Source: Chromatiaceae bacterium (GTDB lineage: Bacteria > Pseudomonadota > Gammaproteobacteria > Chromatiales > Chromatiaceae). From it: a DNA stretch of 64,000 bases. The number at the start of each line of letters is the position of its first letter. Within the stretch, counting starts at the first letter, position 1. Both the position numbers and the translations under genes were made by a program. The DNA is taken from assembly GCA_024639005.1 (NCBI GenBank), contig JAHEJD010000008.1, positions 1-64,000 on the forward strand, given 5' to 3'. Positions 1 to 9,854 of this stretch are shown piece by piece. A model generated the notes under the pieces. It was not told where the DNA came from. It saw only the letters and a program-made list of their open reading frames with translations, and made no database searches.

Positions 1-2
1 AG

Positions 3-78
<76 letters not shown>

Positions 79-99
79 GAGAACAGGGCCGGATCATAA

Positions 100-130
100 C
101 AAAAAGGCCGGAATTACCGGCCTTTTTGTT
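100..130 (-). terminator. Rho-independent terminator downstream of rpoD
   Basis: AAAAAGGCCGG-AATTA-CCGGCCTTTTTGTT: perfect GC stem flanked by A/T tracts, between the rpoD stop and the tRNA. Confidence 0.8.
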
Positions 131-152
131 GGCTGACGCTCGGCGGTCCGAG

Positions 153-1991
153 TCACTCTCCGTCGAGGAAGCTGCGGAGCTTGTCGGAGCGGGAAGGGTG
201 GCGCAGTTTTCGCAGCGCCTTGGCCTCAATCTGGCGAATTCGCTCGCGGGTTACGTCGAACTGCTTGCCGACTTCTTCCAGCGTGTGATCCGTGTTCATA
301 TCGATGCCAAATCGCATGCGCAGCACCTTTGCTTCACGCGAGGTAAGGCCGGCGAGCATGTTTTGAGTGGCTTCGGCCAGCCCTTCCATGGTGGCCGAAT
401 CGACAGGTGATATCGCCTGCTGATCCTCGATGAAGTCACCGAGATGCGAATCTTCGTCGTCACCTATCGGCGTCTCCATGGAGATCGGCTCCTTTGCGAT
501 CTTGAGCACTTTACGGACTTTATCTTCCGGCATCTCCATGCGTTCGGCCAGCTCCTCTGGCGTGGGTTCGCGTCCCATCTCTTGAATCATTTGCCGCGAG
601 ATACGGTTGAGCTTATTGATCGTCTCAATCATGTGAACCGGTATGCGGATGGTGCGCGCCTGATCGGCGATGGAGCGGGTAATCGCCTGCCGAATCCACC
701 AGGTGGCATAGGTCGAAAACTTGTAGCCGCGGCGATATTCGAATTTGTCCACCGCTTTCATCAGTCCGATATTGCCTTCCTGAATCAGATCGAGGAACTG
801 CAGACCGCGGTTGGTGTACTTTTTCGCAATCGAGATCACCAGGCGCAGGTTCGCCTCGACCATCTCCTTCTTCGCGCGGCGTGCCTTCGCCTCGCCGATT
901 GACATCCGACGATTTATCTCTTTGACGTCGCTGATGGAGAGTCGGCAAAGCTCCTCGACCTCGGCTAACTTGCGCTGCCCGCGCATTATCTCTTCGCTGC
1001 GTGCCTCGAGGTTGCCGGCATAGGGCTTCTTGGCCTTGATCTGTTCGGCCACCCAACTGAGGTTGGTCTCGTTTTTCGGGAATGACGCAATGAATTCCCG
1101 CCGCGGCATGCCGCACTCGTTCACGGAGATGTCCAGGATCATCCGCTCCTGCTCGCGGATGCGGTTGACGACACGGCGCAGTGTGTCGGTAAGCTCGCTG
1201 AACAGCTGCGGTATAAGCCGGAACTCAAGGAACGCAGTGACGGTCTTTTCGCAACATTTCTGCGATTTCGCGCTATTGCCAGACTTGTCGAGCTCGCGCC
1301 TCCAGGCCTTGAACTGTTTATGCAGCTCATTGACCTTCTCTGCGACTAGCTCGGGATCCAATCCGTTGTCTTCCGGCTCGTCGCTGGTGCTGTCGCCGTC
1401 ACCACCGGTACTATTGTCCGTTTTGTTGGTGACATCGGCGACCGTTTTCGCAGGCTTTGGGATAGTATCCCCAATATCCGGGAGGGCAAAGCCGACGATC
1501 ACATCAGTCAGGCGGGCGTCTCCCTGACCGACAAGGTCAAATTGCTGGATCAGCATTTCTACGGTAGCCGGGAAGGCCGCCAGCGCCGCGCTGACCTGAT
1601 TGAGACCGTCCTCAATTCGACGTGCGATCCGTAACTCGCCCTCGCGGGTCAGCAGTTCGACGGTGCCCATCTCGCGCATGTACATCCGCACTGGATCGGT
1701 CGTGCGGCCGAACTCACTGTCTACAGTAGCTAGCGCGGCTGCCGCGGCTTCTGCTGCATCGTCGTCGGCGGACACAGCATTGTCGGACAAGGTCTGGTCG
1801 TCGGATTCCGGTGCCGTCTCGTGCACAGAAATTCCCATGTCGTTGATCATGCGCACGATGTCTTCTATCTGCTCGGGATCGACGATCGAATCGGGCAGAT
1901 GATCGTTGACCTCGGCGTAGGTCAGGAATCCTTGCTCCTTGCCTTTCGCGATCAGGTCTTTGATGCTGGATTGCTGCTGTTGGCGGTCCAT
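153..1991 (-). CDS. rpoD: RNA polymerase sigma factor RpoD (sigma-70)
   Basis: Protein [33 protein letters not shown]... with region 2-4 motifs ([55 protein letters not shown]). Start taken at MDRQQQ rather than the longer ORF start. Confidence 0.98.
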   Translation of the reverse strand: MDRQQQQSSIKDLIAKGKEQGFLTYAEVNDHLPDSIVDPEQIEDIVRMINDMGISVHETAPESDDQTLSDNAVSADDDAAEAAAAALATVDSEFGRTTDPVRMYMREMGTVELLTREGELRIARRIEDGLNQVSAALAAFPATVEMLIQQFDLVGQGDARLTDVIVGFALPDIGDTIPKPAKTVADVTNKTDNSTGGDGDSTSDEPEDNGLDPELVAEKVNELHKQFKAWRRELDKSGNSAKSQKCCEKTVTAFLEFRLIPQLFSELTDTLRRVVNRIREQERMILDISVNECGMPRREFIASFPKNETNLSWVAEQIKAKKPYAGNLEARSEEIMRGQRKLAEVEELCRLSISDVKEINRRMSIGEAKARRAKKEMVEANLRLVISIAKKYTNRGLQFLDLIQEGNIGLMKAVDKFEYRRGYKFSTYATWWIRQAITRSIADQARTIRIPVHMIETINKLNRISRQMIQEMGREPTPEELAERMEMPEDKVRKVLKIAKEPISMETPIGDDEDSHLGDFIEDQQAISPVDSATMEGLAEATQNMLAGLTSREAKVLRMRFGIDMNTDHTLEEVGKQFDVTRERIRQIEAKALRKLRHPSRSDKLRSFLDGE

Positions 1992-2117
1992 CTGGATCCT
2001 CAATGTTGGGCGCGACGGCCTCGACGCCGGCTGGAAAAAGCGGCGCGAAGGCAAAAAATTTAATCAAGCATGATAGCAGTCAAGCTCGCCTTTTTCCAGG
2101 CTAGCGTTAACCCACGA

Positions 2118-3827
2118 TTAGGCAGAGAGGGGGCGGTAAAGTTCCCTAAGTCGTTGTTTTTCCTCTTGTGTCAATGGTGTCTCTCGGCTCTTGGCGAGCA
2201 GCGACTCGCGCTCGACCCGGCGCTGTTCGTCGCTCAGTGCGCGCAGCGTTCCCAGAAATTGGTCGGGCGCGTCTTCCGGGATACCGAGGTCGAGCACCGT
2301 TAACCGGGCGAGGTGCTGGCGGGTCGTGGTGTCCTCGCAGCGCTCGACCAGCGCTGCACTGTGGATCGACGGGTTAGCACGTGCGGTCTCGAGCAACTCC
2401 TGAAGCAGGACGATCCCTGGTGAATCCAGCTTCTCCCAACCCCCAGGCAACTCGAGTTGGGCCAGTTCCGGGTGCTGTACGAGCAGGGCGACGGCGCGGC
2501 GGATCGGCGGAATACTACCCTGTGGGCGGCGGATCGGCCGCCGTCCGCTCGGTGTGCGGGAACTTGGCGACGCCGAAAGGCCGATGCGTTCCCGCAAGGC
2601 CTGTCGCATCATGTCGCGAAATACGCTCGGAGGCAGTCGTTCCACCAACGGTCGTGCCAGTTCGCCCAGGCGCGCGCGGCCATCCAGGGTCTGCATGTCG
2701 ACCTGGGAGGCGAGATTCTCGAACAGGAACTCGGAGAGCGGGAGCGCTTGGCCGATCATGTCGCGGAACGGCTCGCCGCCGATGCGACGTACCAGGCTGT
2801 CCGGATCATCGCCGTCAGGAAGAAATAAGAAGCGTGCCTGGCGACCGTTACGCATCAGCGGCAGCGCGGTCTGCAGGGCCTTCCACGCGGCGTCACGCCC
2901 GGCGCGATCGCCATCGAAACAGAATACGACCTCGGGCGCCGCGCGATAGAGTTTTTCCAAATGGTCGGTTGTCGTCGCGGTGCCGAGCGTTGCAACCGCG
3001 ATGCGGATACCAAACTGCGCGAGCGCGACCACGTCCATGTAGCCCTCCACCACCAGCAGCCGGTCGGGATTGGCATCTGCCTGTCGTGCTTCGTACAACC
3101 CGTACAGCTCTCGGCCTTTATGGAAAACGGGGGTCTCCGGTGAATTCAGGTATTTGGGTTTGCCGTCACCAAGAAGGCGTCCGCCGAAACCCACGACGCG
3201 GCCGCGGGCATCGCGGATCGGAAAGACAATGCGTTCACGCAGGCGGTCGTAGCGCTTGCCGTCCTGCTCGGTGATGAGTCCGGCCTCGCGCAAGTGGCGG
3301 ATTTGAGCCTCGTCATCGCCCAAAGCGTCCAGCAGGTTGTCCCAGCCGGGCGCTGCCCAGCCTAGCCGAAAGCCAGCTGCGATTTCACCGCTTACGCCGC
3401 GTGCGCGCAGATACTCGACCGCGCGCGCTGACTGAGGATGATTGCGCAGCTGTTGAGCGAAATACTGCGTCGCACGTTCGAGAATCTCGTATAGAGGGCG
3501 ATGGTCCGGGCCCTGCGCAAATCCTGTCTCGCGGGGCACATCCAGACCCAATGAGGAGGCCAGTTCCTCGACTGCCTCCGGGAAGCTCAGGCGGTCGTAC
3601 TCCATCAGGAAACTGATCGCGCTGCCGTGCGCGCCACAACCGAAGCAGTGATAGAACTGCTTTGTCGGACTGACAGTGAAAGAGGGTGTTTTCTCGTTAT
3701 GAAAGGGACAACAAGACTGATACTCGCGGCCGGCCTTTTTTAGGGGGATACGGCGGCCAATGACGTCTACGATATCAGCCCGGGTGAGCAGTTCGTCGAT
3801 GAAGTGCTGGGGAATGGCGCCGGGCAT
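2118..3827 (-). CDS. dnaG: DNA primase DnaG
   Basis: N-terminal zinc-binding CCPFHNEKTPSFTVSPTKQFYHCFGCGAHG, TOPRIM VVEGYMDVVALAQ. Confidence 0.98.
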   Translation of the reverse strand: MPGAIPQHFIDELLTRADIVDVIGRRIPLKKAGREYQSCCPFHNEKTPSFTVSPTKQFYHCFGCGAHGSAISFLMEYDRLSFPEAVEELASSLGLDVPRETGFAQGPDHRPLYEILERATQYFAQQLRNHPQSARAVEYLRARGVSGEIAAGFRLGWAAPGWDNLLDALGDDEAQIRHLREAGLITEQDGKRYDRLRERIVFPIRDARGRVVGFGGRLLGDGKPKYLNSPETPVFHKGRELYGLYEARQADANPDRLLVVEGYMDVVALAQFGIRIAVATLGTATTTDHLEKLYRAAPEVVFCFDGDRAGRDAAWKALQTALPLMRNGRQARFLFLPDGDDPDSLVRRIGGEPFRDMIGQALPLSEFLFENLASQVDMQTLDGRARLGELARPLVERLPPSVFRDMMRQALRERIGLSASPSSRTPSGRRPIRRPQGSIPPIRRAVALLVQHPELAQLELPGGWEKLDSPGIVLLQELLETARANPSIHSAALVERCEDTTTRQHLARLTVLDLGIPEDAPDQFLGTLRALSDEQRRVERESLLAKSRETPLTQEEKQRLRELYRPLSA

Positions 3828-3861
3828 GGTGCAAGCCTAGCATGCGCTTGCAGAGGTCGGA

Positions 3862-4302
3862 TCAGCCCAGCTTCTGCTTGACCAGGCCGCTTACCATGCC
3901 GACATCGGCGCGGCCCTGTACCTGTGGTTTGACGACGCCCATCACCTTGCCCATGTCGCGCATCGATCCGGCTGCTGTCTCGGCGATCGCCGCATCGATG
4001 ATCGCGACGATCTCAGGCTCTGTAAGCGCTGCTGGCAGGAACTCCTGGATGACCTCGATTTCGCCGGCCTCTTGTGCGGCCAGGTCGTCCCGTCCGGCCT
4101 CGGAATACTGCTGAATTGAGTCTCGGCGCTGCTTCACCATCTTGTCCAGCACGGCCAGGATCTGGCTGTCATCGAGCTCGATGCGCTCGTCTACCTCGCG
4201 TTGCTTGATGGCCGCGAGCATCAGCCTAACAACGCCCAGACGCGCCTTCTCGCGGCCCTTCATGGCGGCCTTCATCTCGTCTGTAAGCCGTTGCTTCAAC
4301 AT
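3862..4302 (-). CDS. yqeY: GatB/YqeY domain-containing protein
   Basis: MLKQRLTDEMKAAMKGREKARLGVVRLMLAAIKQREVDERIEL... typical YqeY; position between rpsU and dnaG. Confidence 0.95.
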   Translation of the reverse strand: MLKQRLTDEMKAAMKGREKARLGVVRLMLAAIKQREVDERIELDDSQILAVLDKMVKQRRDSIQQYSEAGRDDLAAQEAGEIEVIQEFLPAALTEPEIVAIIDAAIAETAAGSMRDMGKVMGVVKPQVQGRADVGMVSGLVKQKLG

Positions 4303-4313
4303 CTGCGGGACGA

Positions 4314-4529
4314 TCAGTAGAGGCGTTCGAATCGGCGGCTGTCGCGGCTGGCCTTTTTTTGCCAACGTTTGACGGCGGCGGCGGCCTTGCGCTTCCGCTC
4401 CCAGGTGGGCTTTTCGTAGAATTCGCGGCGGCGAACTTCGGCCAGGACTCCGGCCTTCTCGCAAGAGCGCTTGAAACGGCGCATGGCGACTTCGAAGGGT
4501 TCGTTTTCTTTGACTCGTACGTGCGGCAT
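4314..4529 (-). CDS. rpsU: 30S ribosomal protein S21
   Basis: 71 aa [48 protein letters not shown]. Confidence 0.98.
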   Translation of the reverse strand: MPHVRVKENEPFEVAMRRFKRSCEKAGVLAEVRRREFYEKPTWERKRKAAAAVKRWQKKASRDSRRFERLY

Positions 4530-4675
4530 TGCTTCCTCTATTTGATCGATCAGTTAACATATCGGGTTGTACTGTCGTGACAACCCTTAGGGTGACGGGC
4601 CGTAAGGGCGCAAAATGGTAATCCCTCGCTCGACGAAATGCAAAATTTTCAATGACATGACGGCGATTCGGTAGC

Positions 4676-5710
4676 ATGCGGGTACTGGGGATCGAGACAT
4701 CCTGCGACGAGACCGGGGTCGCGGTTTACGATAGTAGGCACGGACTACTTGGCCATACGGTCTACAGCCAGATCCCGTTACACAGCGGTTTTGGCGGTGT
4801 TGTGCCGGAGCTGGCCTCGCGCGACCACGTTCGTAAGCTGGCACCGATGGTTGATGCGCTGCTCACCGAGGTGCAGTCCACCGCAAGGGACATTGACGCG
4901 GTTGCCTACACGGCCGGCCCTGGCCTCGCCGGCGCGCTGCTGGTCGGTGCGGCGTTTGCGCGCAGTCTGGCCTGGGCATGGGATGTGCCGGCGCTGGGCA
5001 TACACCACATGGAAGGCCATTTGCTCGCCCCGATGCTCGAGGACCCGGCGCCGACATTTCCATTCGTCGCGTTGCTGGTCTCCGGTGGGCACACCCAGCT
5101 GGTGCAGGTCGCCGACGTTGGCGCCTACGAATTGCTCGGCGAATCGGTCGACGATGCAGCGGGCGAGGCGTTTGACAAGACGGCCAAGCTGCTCGGCCTA
5201 GGCTATCCGGGAGGCCCTGCATTGGCTGCGCTGAGCCGGCACGGTGATCCCGCGCGCTTCCGCTTTCCACGCCCGATGACTGGCCGTCCCGGGCTTGACT
5301 TCAGTTTCTCCGGTCTCAAGACCTTCGCCTTGACCACACTGCAGCAACAGTCGGAGCAGACGCCGCCATCGCAGCGTGAAAAGCTGCACGCCGATATTGC
5401 CAGGGCCTTCGAGGACGCCGTCGTCGACACACTGGCGATAAAGTGTCGGCGTGCCATCGAGCAGACAGGGAGCAGGGCGTTGGTCATGTCCGGTGGCGTC
5501 AGCGCCAACCAGGCCTTGCGTGCTCGAGTGGACGGCTTGATGCAGGAACTCGGCGGACGGGCCTATTACCCGCGCGCTGAATTATGCACAGATAATGGCG
5601 CCATGATCGCTTATGCGGGCTGGCAACGCCTGCGCGCCGGTCAGCATGACGATCTCCGCTTCGACATCCAGCCGCGCTGGTCACTGCAGGAATTGGGCTC
5701 TGGCGGTTAG
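4676..5710 (+). CDS. tsaD: tRNA N6-adenosine threonylcarbamoyltransferase TsaD
   Basis: [19 protein letters not shown]..., HMEGHLLAP, divergent from rpsU. Confidence 0.98.
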   Translation: MRVLGIETSCDETGVAVYDSRHGLLGHTVYSQIPLHSGFGGVVPELASRDHVRKLAPMVDALLTEVQSTARDIDAVAYTAGPGLAGALLVGAAFARSLAWAWDVPALGIHHMEGHLLAPMLEDPAPTFPFVALLVSGGHTQLVQVADVGAYELLGESVDDAAGEAFDKTAKLLGLGYPGGPALAALSRHGDPARFRFPRPMTGRPGLDFSFSGLKTFALTTLQQQSEQTPPSQREKLHADIARAFEDAVVDTLAIKCRRAIEQTGSRALVMSGGVSANQALRARVDGLMQELGGRAYYPRAELCTDNGAMIAYAGWQRLRAGQHDDLRFDIQPRWSLQELGSGG

Positions 5711-5724
5711 CCCGCCACCGTAGC

Positions 5725-6327
5725 TCAGTCGCCCTGCTGCTTGGAAATGCGCCCTTCGTTGCCGGCCAACAGATTCTGAATGTTGCTACGGTGACGCCAG
5801 ATCAACAGCATCGTGATCAACACCTGCATGATAACCAATTCGGGGGCAGGCCAGATCAGCCAGATGTACAGCGGCGCCAGTAACATCGAGATCAATGCCG
5901 CCAGCGAGGAGATATTCGCCACCTTGGCCATGAACAGCCAGGTGAGAGCGACGGCTGAGCCGATCATCCAGTCCAGGCCGAACTGCACACCCAGTGCCGT
6001 GGCCACCCCTTTGCCACCTTTGAATCCAAAAAAGACCGGGTAAAGGTGGCCGAGAAAGGCGGCCATGCCGACCAACGCCAGCACCAGCACCGGGCGATCG
6101 AGCAGATGACAGACCACGACCGGGAGGAGGCCCTTGATGCTGTCGCCTAGCAGGGTCACGACGGCCGACTTTCTTCCGCCGATGCGCAAGACATTGGTGG
6201 CGCCCGGGTTGCTCGATCCCTGGGTTCGAGGATCGGGCAGCCCCGCAAGGCGACATACGATTACCGCGCTGGAGATGGACCCCAGCAGGTAAGCTGCGAT
6301 AACGAGTACGAAGTCCAGCATGGACAA
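5725..6327 (-). CDS. plsY: Glycerol-3-phosphate acyltransferase PlsY
   Basis: YLLGSISSAVIVCRLAGLPDPRTQGSSNPGATNVLR ... FKGGKGVATALG. Confidence 0.97.
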   Translation of the reverse strand: MSMLDFVLVIAAYLLGSISSAVIVCRLAGLPDPRTQGSSNPGATNVLRIGGRKSAVVTLLGDSIKGLLPVVVCHLLDRPVLVLALVGMAAFLGHLYPVFFGFKGGKGVATALGVQFGLDWMIGSAVALTWLFMAKVANISSLAALISMLLAPLYIWLIWPAPELVIMQVLITMLLIWRHRSNIQNLLAGNEGRISKQQGD

Positions 6328-6495
6328 ACGGATCTCCGAGCGACGTCGAAAGTCTGCTTTCTATGCAGTGCCGATTGCTGGGTGCGCAGCCCGTATGGAC
6401 TGCGACGATACGACACCTATGAGACAGTAGCGCGGCGTCACGGTCAAGGATACGACCTGCTAACATGTGCGCATCCTTGCAACCGGCAGGCTGGT

Positions 6496-6852
6496 ATGGA
6501 CATCGTCTATTTGCGTGATTTGCGAATCGACACCGTGATCGGCATCTACGGCTGGGAGCGACGCATCCGCCAAACTCTGGTTTTCGACCTCGAGATGAGC
6601 GCTGATATAGCCCGTGCAGCGGCTTCTGATGCGATTGAGGACACCTTGAATTACAAATCGGTGGCCAAACGTCTGATTCAGTTTGTTGGTGAGAGTGAAT
6701 TTCAGTTGGTCGAGACCCTCGCCGAGCGCTGCGCCGAGATTATTCGTGAGGAATACGGCGTGCGCTGGGTGCGCCTCACCTTGAACAAGAAAGGTGCCGT
6801 TCGCGGTGCCAGCGACGTGGGGGTCACTATCGAGCGCGGAGAACGCTTCTAA
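6496..6852 (+). CDS. folB: Dihydroneopterin aldolase
   Basis: MDIVYLRDLRIDTVIGIYGWERRIRQTLVFDLEM...; ATG internal to longer ORF; overlaps folK start. Confidence 0.95.
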   Translation: MDIVYLRDLRIDTVIGIYGWERRIRQTLVFDLEMSADIARAAASDAIEDTLNYKSVAKRLIQFVGESEFQLVETLAERCAEIIREEYGVRWVRLTLNKKGAVRGASDVGVTIERGERF

Positions 6853-7364
6853 TGCCGAGATGCTGGGTCAGCATCGGCAGCAATATTCAGCCCGAGGAGA
6901 ACATTCGCGCAGCACTCGCGGAGCTGCATGAGGCGTTCGGCGACATCGTAGTATCGCCGCTATATGAAACCGAGGCCGTGGGCTTTCCCGGGGACGACTT
7001 CCTCAATCTGATCGTCGGTTTCGAAAGCGACTTGCCGCCGGGCAGGCTGCATGATCTGATGCGTGCGATTGAGGATCGTCACGGACGCCAGCGTGGCGGT
7101 GAGAAGTTCTCCGCGCGCACCCTCGATCTTGATTTGTTGACCTACGGCGACGCGGTGACGGAGGACGGCGGTAAATCGCTACCGCGCGACGAAATCCTTC
7201 GTTATGCTTTCGTCCTTGCGCCGCTGACGGACGTGGCCGGTGATGAACTGCATCCGCAGCAGGGCGAGCCCTATCGCACCCTGTGGTCACGTTTTCCGGA
7301 ACGCGACAAGAAAGGCCTGCGGCGGTTAGATGACCCCGCATGGTTGCAAGGGAACGCTGACTGA
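6852..7364 (+). CDS. folK: 2-amino-4-hydroxy-6-hydroxymethyldihydropteridine diphosphokinase
   Basis: WVSIGSNIQPEENIRAAL..., SARTLDLDLLTYGD. Confidence 0.96.
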   Translation: MPRCWVSIGSNIQPEENIRAALAELHEAFGDIVVSPLYETEAVGFPGDDFLNLIVGFESDLPPGRLHDLMRAIEDRHGRQRGGEKFSARTLDLDLLTYGDAVTEDGGKSLPRDEILRYAFVLAPLTDVAGDELHPQQGEPYRTLWSRFPERDKKGLRRLDDPAWLQGNAD

Positions 7365-7394
7365 CGGCGGTCGCTGGAACGGCAGGGAGGCTTT

Positions 7395-8828
7395 GTGAAG
7401 CATCCAGCACAACCTGATCCGCCACCGGTCACAAAGCCTATCGGGCGCTACATTCTTTATTTCGTCGTTTTGATTATCGGCTATTTCTTGCTTGGAATGG
7501 CCGGTCTGCAGTTGCAGTCCGCGCAGACGGGTGTGACCCCGCTGTGGCCGGCTTCAGGATTTGCCTTTGCCATGGTCTATTGGTTCGGTTTGAGCCTGGC
7601 TTTCGCGATTCTACCGGCGATGTGGATACTCGCTTGGGTGGTCGATGTGCCCTTCGGCGCGGCAACGTTGTCGGCCGTGGGCAGCATGCTGGAGGTCGGA
7701 GTGCCGGCGTACCTGGTGCGCCGTCTCGCAGTCGATCCCGGCCTGCCCCACTTGCGTGATGCGCTACTGTTCGTAGCGACTGGCCCGTTGCTGGGCCCAC
7801 TGCTGAGCGCCACCGCGGGCAGCCTGGCATTTCACTTCTTCGGCAACAGCCTTTTCGATTCCGTGCGTCTGTGGCTATTGTGGTGGCTGGGCAACAGTCT
7901 GGGTTTTCTGCTCTTGGGCAGCTTCGGTCTGGTAATCGGCGCCAGAGCTTCTTTGCGGCTCGAGCGAAAGACCCTGATTGCGGTGCTGGTGGCCGGTGCG
8001 GCGGTAATCGTGATCACCGCGGTTGGCATGCTCCAGGTCGAGACCGTTACCTCACCGTTGGTGTTGTACCTGCTGATTCCGGTATTCGTCCTGGCGGCGC
8101 AGCGCGGTGATCAGTATGCGATCCTGTTGCTTGGCGTAGTCGCGATGGTCGTGATGCTGCTGTCTGCTGTCTGGTTGCCGCCGCAAAGCCTCGCCCAGAC
8201 CGAGCTGGGGATTCTCTACCTGGACGTCAGCCTGCTTTGGGTTGTGGTGTTTACCGGCATGATCATCAGCATCGCCCGCCAGGAGACGCAGGCGTATGAA
8301 CAGGCAGCCTGGCTAGCAATGCACGATCCGCTCACTCGCTTGTTTAATAGGTATGCCTTCATGGATCGGCTGGAGGCGCTGTTGTCAGGCCAGCCTGAAG
8401 AGGTCAGTCGGGTGCTGCTTCTACTCGACCTCGATCGTTTCAAGGATCTTAACGATGCCGAAGGGCATCGCGCCGGCGATCAGGTGCTGCGCGAAGTTGG
8501 TATGTTGCTGAATCGCGAAGTAAGACCGCAAGATAGTGTGGCGCGCCTTGGCGGCGACGAATTTGCCGTCATTCTGGAAGACTGCGAGCTATTGGACGCC
8601 TGTGCCATTGCAGAGAACATTCGTGGTGCAATCGAGCGTTTTGAGTATCGAGGCGCGCACGGTATCCGCCGGGTTGAGGCGAGCGTCGGCCTTGTCAAAC
8701 TGAACAGGCGGCATACAACGCCCGAGGATGTGGTGCATGATGTCGAAACTGCCTGCTATGCGGCAAAGCGCGCTGGCCGCAATCGGATGTGGGTGCATGA
8801 CGATCATGGCGAGGAGTCCGAGGCTTAG
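7395..8828 (+). CDS. MASE1-like membrane sensor diguanylate cyclase (GGDEF)
   Basis: N-terminal multi-TM MASE1-like region; GGDEF domain with HDPLTRLFNR and RPQDSVARLGGDEFAVIL. Confidence 0.92.
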   Translation: MKHPAQPDPPPVTKPIGRYILYFVVLIIGYFLLGMAGLQLQSAQTGVTPLWPASGFAFAMVYWFGLSLAFAILPAMWILAWVVDVPFGAATLSAVGSMLEVGVPAYLVRRLAVDPGLPHLRDALLFVATGPLLGPLLSATAGSLAFHFFGNSLFDSVRLWLLWWLGNSLGFLLLGSFGLVIGARASLRLERKTLIAVLVAGAAVIVITAVGMLQVETVTSPLVLYLLIPVFVLAAQRGDQYAILLLGVVAMVVMLLSAVWLPPQSLAQTELGILYLDVSLLWVVVFTGMIISIARQETQAYEQAAWLAMHDPLTRLFNRYAFMDRLEALLSGQPEEVSRVLLLLDLDRFKDLNDAEGHRAGDQVLREVGMLLNREVRPQDSVARLGGDEFAVILEDCELLDACAIAENIRGAIERFEYRGAHGIRRVEASVGLVKLNRRHTTPEDVVHDVETACYAAKRAGRNRMWVHDDHGEESEA

Positions 8829-9009
8829 CCTGCAAATCTCACCGTTTTTCGTTGCGAGGGTGTCGAGACGCCGCCATGGCGGGGCGCACGCAGTGAAAGA
8901 CGGTGAAGGCGTAGCTGACACTACGTCGAATCGGCTGTTAAAGAGTATGCCCCGTTAGGGCGAGTGTATCGCCGCCCGCAGCAGGAAATCGGTGAGATTC
9001 GCAGGCTAA
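8825..9009. repeat. MITE-like repeat, copy 1, with about 20-bp terminal inverted repeats
   Basis: Left end TTAGCCTGCAAATCTCACCG (8825-8844), right end CGGTGAGATTCGCAGGCTAA (8990-9009), whose reverse complement is TTAGCCTGCGAATCTCACCG (19/20). Inner sequence matches the reverse complement of 59263-59381. Confidence 0.8.
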
Positions 9010-9011
9010 CA

Positions 9012-9797
9012 CTATTGCTGAACGCTGCGCCCGCCGTCGACGGCCAGTATTTGGCCGGTGACGCAGTCCGGCCCCGTCACCATGAACATCACGGCTTCGG
9101 CAATCTGTTGGGCGCCTGCGGGTCTGCCCATTGGGATTCGTTTGAGTATCTCCCGTTTGGCGGCGTCTGCCATATATCCCTCTGGCCACAGCGCGGCGCC
9201 GGGTGAGACGCCGTTGACTCGGACCTCCGGTGCTAGGTCGCGCGCGAGCGCCTTGACCATCATCGCGTTGGCCGCCTTTGCCATACAGTACACAGGGTGG
9301 TCGGCATGCGGCCGCTCGGCGTAGATGTCGACGAGATTGACGATACAGCCTTTAGTCTTGCGCAGTTCCGGCGCTGCGGCCTGGCAGAGGAAGAACGGCG
9401 CACGGGCATTGCTGCCGAACAGGTCATCCCAATGCGCTGTGGTAGCCTCGTCAAGTGGCGTAGGATAATAGCTGGACGCGTTGTTAATCAGGACATCCAG
9501 ACCGCCGGCGAAGCCCAGAGTGTCCTCTATCAGGCATGACCAGGAAAGCGGGTCATTGAGGTCAGCCTGTGCAGTCGTCGCCGAATTTTCGCGTATCGCG
9601 AGCAGTTCGTCGCGCAGCGCGGCCGCGGGTGCCGCGGAGTTTCGATAATGGATCACGACGCGGGCACCTGCGGCATGCAGGTGGCGCACGATGCTCGCCC
9701 CGAGTCGGGCGGCACCACCGGTTACCAGCGCGGTCTTTCCCCGCAGTTCAGTCGTGTGTCGCAAATCGCTTTCCTCAGTCGTACGGTCCCGATACAT
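9012..9797 (-). CDS. Pteridine reductase (SDR family, PTR1/FolM-like)
   Basis: SDR fold: TALVTGGAARLGASIVRHL, NNASSYYPTPL, YCMAKAANAMM, GVSPGAALWPEG; VIHYRNSA cofactor region typical of pteridine reductases. Confidence 0.85.
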   Translation of the reverse strand: MYRDRTTEESDLRHTTELRGKTALVTGGAARLGASIVRHLHAAGARVVIHYRNSAAPAAALRDELLAIRENSATTAQADLNDPLSWSCLIEDTLGFAGGLDVLINNASSYYPTPLDEATTAHWDDLFGSNARAPFFLCQAAAPELRKTKGCIVNLVDIYAERPHADHPVYCMAKAANAMMVKALARDLAPEVRVNGVSPGAALWPEGYMADAAKREILKRIPMGRPAGAQQIAEAVMFMVTGPDCVTGQILAVDGGRSVQQ

Positions 9798-9854
9798 GCG
9801 ACACTATCAACGTCTAGCCTGCGGCGCCTCAACCTTTCGCACGGAGCTGTATTT

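Noticed and set aside
444-902. 152-aa plus-strand ORF antisense to rpoD
   Set aside because: Shadow ORF of rpoD with no recognisable motif
2381-3274. 297-aa plus-strand ORF antisense to dnaG
   Set aside because: Arg/Pro/Gly-rich translation typical of antisense frames in GC-rich DNA; dnaG on the other strand is unambiguous
8964-9206. Small plus-strand ORF across the repeat copy 1 right end
   Set aside because: Arises from the repeat plus antisense of the pteridine reductase; no protein-like signal
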